Assembly (NCBI GenBank): GCA_947652115.1 | Contig: OX393569.1 | Span: 21,478,896 to 21,542,895 of the forward strand | Origin: Blastomussa wellsi | Taxonomy: Eukaryota; Cnidaria; Anthozoa; Scleractinia; Plerogyridae | DNA length: 64,000 bases | Reading direction: 5' to 3' | Shown: piece after piece, positions 61,943 to 64,000 of the stretch | How positions within the stretch are numbered: position 1 is the stretch's first letter | Layout: each line of letters begins with the position of its first letter | Notes under the pieces: model-generated | Database searches by the model: none | What the model saw: only the letters and a program-made list of their open reading frames with translations | Told to the model about the DNA's origin: nothing | Made by a program: the position numbers and the translations under genes

Positions 61943-62633
61943 ATACAATACTTCAACTACAGAGCTACTAAAACTTAGAAAGATAAAAAGTTATGACAGA
62001 ACGAAAAACTAGATTTACGGAAAAGTAAAGCTGGCTTAAATCTTCGTACAGTTGCTTATCCAACTTCACGCAATGCAGTAAAGCTCATTAAGATTGTAAC
62101 CCGAATTTACGCCCCTTTGCGAAAAGCTGATGTAAACTTGGCGCAAGCTTTAAATGTGAGTGTAAAGCTGGTGTAAAGGCCAGCTTTATAAAACATTTAC
62201 GCCGACTTTACTTCGGCTTTACACCGCAGTAAAGTTATCTTGCTGAATGTTACAATACTTTAATTAATTAGGTCAAATAATCTTTCCCATGCAATGTTTT
62301 AAAAGAAACGTTGAAATTGGGGTTTTCTCTGGTCTAATATTTTTCCACAGAACAGATCTCCTGTAGTGTAGCCTAACCTTTGCAAACTCAGTTCTTGGTC
62401 TGTGAATGTAACAATAGACTCCGAGTTTCTAAAATAGTATAAGGAGGTTCCTAAAGGGGAAGTTTTTGTAGTTAATCCCGCTATTTGTCCCACAATAACT
62501 ATTGTACAGTAACTGATGCAGTTCTACAAGGATTTTGCAGTAGACTCCACAGAGAGCTTTCAAGAAAATACGAATATCTGTTAATCGGCAAATGTACAAG
62601 GAGGTTCCTATGAGAGGATATTCAAACAGTAAA

Positions 62634-63818
62634 TTAGGTCCATTGTTTATGATAAACAAAATGCACACTTGGTAAGCACTCGCTGATGCACTTCTGCAAG
62701 GTTTTCACAATAGACTCCATCGAATTGTCTGGTTGTGTTTTGGCAATGATTTCTGGTGTGTCGTCTCCCCAGTTCTGAAGCCTAGCTCCCCAGTAGTGAT
62801 TCATGCGAAGCTGATCCACCGGGAAATTTATTGATCGTCCTTTTGAAAGATGATTATGATGAACTGTTGCACTTCTTACGTGACTCGGTTTGTAGATTGG
62901 TTTTACGAGCGCATTAGCTGGACCGTGCGTTCTCCGCCATAGTCTATCGATCAGTAATGGATGCTCGTTGGAGTCGAGAGGTTTTCCTAAAAACAGGAAA
63001 TTCTGCATGGTTAGTTCTGAAGCAGAAGGTACCTGTTTGCTAAACCGTGCTACAGCTCTCTGTACGAATTTCGGTTGCTGGTCTGTTGGACTGAACGGAT
63101 ATTCATCGATATCTATGGCAGCCTGCCACAAAGATTCATGACCATACCTATGAATGCAGTCTTGATAAGCAGAATGTTGAGTACCATCAATAGAGTATGG
63201 AAAAGCCCTGTGACTCCAGTCCACATATGTCACAAAGCCTTCGTCGATTAAATGCTGAAGCGCTCGTGCTTGTGATTCGTTCTTATCTCTCACAAAAGCA
63301 TCATACACATATACATGTTCAAACCCAGCGTATCGTAAATAGTATAGCCACTGTCTCAATTCCCTTGTTGTTAAATCAGCCAGATCTTTGACATAGATTC
63401 GTACAAGCAGGACAGCAGTTAAGAAGTACGGATTTGACGAATTTTCGTTAATGCGACACCAGCTTTGGCAACTTTCTGACCGTAACGTGTTGTTTGAATT
63501 AAAATTCACTTGTTTAATAGTTGTCGTCCGAGTCTGTGGAGTCTCTTTCAAAATTGATGTGCTGTTAGTAATATTAATGATTGCCGTAGATAGGTTTGTT
63601 TGAATTCGTCCATCTAGCAAATGTACTTGTCTTGGCAGAGAACCATACCTCTCAAGTCTCTCAAAGACTGCAAACCTGTCTCTAAAATTATGGAACGCCA
63701 ACATGAACAGTAACAGATACGCTGCTATCAACCAAACCAACAGCCGCCTCGGCGTGAAGATGTTTCGACTGAAAGACAATCTTAACGGAAATCTACTACA
63801 GCAAAGTTTTCTCGACAT
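62634..63818 (-). CDS. GT92 family (DUF23) glycosyltransferase, type II membrane protein
   Basis: A single exon from ATG 63818 to TAA 62634 encodes 394 aa. The start is the MSRKLCC methionine; the frame is open further upstream, but an acceptor-like TGTTTTTAG just upstream suggests 5' UTR. A short cytosolic tail is followed by one transmembrane helix (RLLVWLIAAYLLLFMLAF, about residues 25-42). Next is a stem with several N-glycosylation sites, then the GT92 catalytic domain. The domain has LLVRIYVKDL, LRQWLYYLRYAGFEHVYVYD and the acidic metal site AIDIDEYPF, with NHYWG near the C-terminus. GT92 members such as C. elegans GALT-1 add galactose to N-glycans in the Golgi; the acceptor here is unknown. 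Further 3' splicing cannot be excluded. Confidence 0.85.
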   Translation of the reverse strand: MSRKLCCSRFPLRLSFSRNIFTPRRLLVWLIAAYLLLFMLAFHNFRDRFAVFERLERYGSLPRQVHLLDGRIQTNLSTAIINITNSTSILKETPQTRTTTIKQVNFNSNNTLRSESCQSWCRINENSSNPYFLTAVLLVRIYVKDLADLTTRELRQWLYYLRYAGFEHVYVYDAFVRDKNESQARALQHLIDEGFVTYVDWSHRAFPYSIDGTQHSAYQDCIHRYGHESLWQAAIDIDEYPFSPTDQQPKFVQRAVARFSKQVPSASELTMQNFLFLGKPLDSNEHPLLIDRLWRRTHGPANALVKPIYKPSHVRSATVHHNHLSKGRSINFPVDQLRMNHYWGARLQNWGDDTPEIIAKTQPDNSMESIVKTLQKCISECLPSVHFVYHKQWT

Positions 63819-64000
63819 ATCGTTATTAAACTGGAAGCCCCATTTGGTACGTTTATATTCCTGAAACGATTGGCGCCCGAAGAAACAATCTAAAAACAGC
63901 AATGAAATGAAATTATCCTGCTGCAGTTGACGCATTAACTTTAATAAATTATTGTCCTATGAAGTATACAAAGTCACGAATGCTTATGGTAATGAACTAT

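Larger units (their letters stand above)
59269..62633. other. Intergenic region between LRRC74 and GT92
   Basis: No supported gene. It contains a poly-C run (about 59801-59817), the degenerate hammerhead-like hairpin at 60668-60697, the telomere-like block at 61893-61942 and a short imperfect inverted segment around 62110-62240. Confidence 0.5.

Noticed and set aside
1..64000. CRISPR array, bacterial operon or phage features
   Set aside because: None seen. All repeats are eukaryotic mobile or simple repeats, and the genes are spliced.

Overview
This window is animal nuclear DNA, almost certainly from an anthozoan cnidarian and probably a stony coral. The genes have many short exons with GT-AG introns, the base composition is AT-rich, and the introns carry SINEs, fold-back MITEs and Penelope-type hammerhead sequences. 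A (TTAGGG)n block is present, and the gene families (tandem SUEL lectins, a four-domain carboxypeptidase D, GT92) fit. I built the gene models by hand from splice sites, intron phase and family knowledge. Every multi-exon model below closes in frame.

Layout. (1) 132-3531, possibly to 4863, +: a 5'-partial gene that joins a ~344-codon, extremely Arg-rich, Pro/Cys/acid-free exon to a LamG (concanavalin A-like) module, with every exon in phase 1-1. (2) 6624-21729, +: a tandem array of three SUEL-lectin genes with one shared exon plan (signal peptide, short linker ending in an acidic DL motif, one exon with two SUEL domains, then a tail). The tails grow from about 45 to 258 to 1631 residues. Intron 1 of the first gene holds an alternative last exon that would give an 86-aa secreted peptide. 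(3) 23552-31320, +: carboxypeptidase D with four carboxypeptidase modules, two with intact catalytic residues and two degenerate, plus a transmembrane segment and an acidic cytosolic tail. (4) 34172-40914, +: INO80B. (5) 42184-43809, -: POLD4. (6) 45083-47756, -: AIP. (7) 47961-59268, +: an LRRC74-type leucine-rich-repeat protein with two EF-hands, head-to-head with AIP across about 204 bp. (8) 62634-63818, -: a GT92 glycosyltransferase.

How the genes relate. The left half encodes secreted or secretory-pathway proteins: lectins, a LamG protein and a TGN-type processing enzyme. The right half encodes housekeeping proteins: chromatin remodelling, DNA polymerase delta, an Hsp90 co-chaperone and LRR/EF-hand. 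POLD4 and AIP also lie close together in human 11q13, so this may be old linkage. The most novel-looking items are the Arg-rich/LamG protein, the SUEL array with its atypical sugar-site motifs and expanding tails, and the hidden terminal exon in the first SUEL gene. The large introns and intergenic gaps contain mobile-element debris: a 400-bp palindrome, a 102-bp hairpin with an 11-bp target duplication, a ~0.8-kb TIR element, SINEs and an intact hammerhead core.
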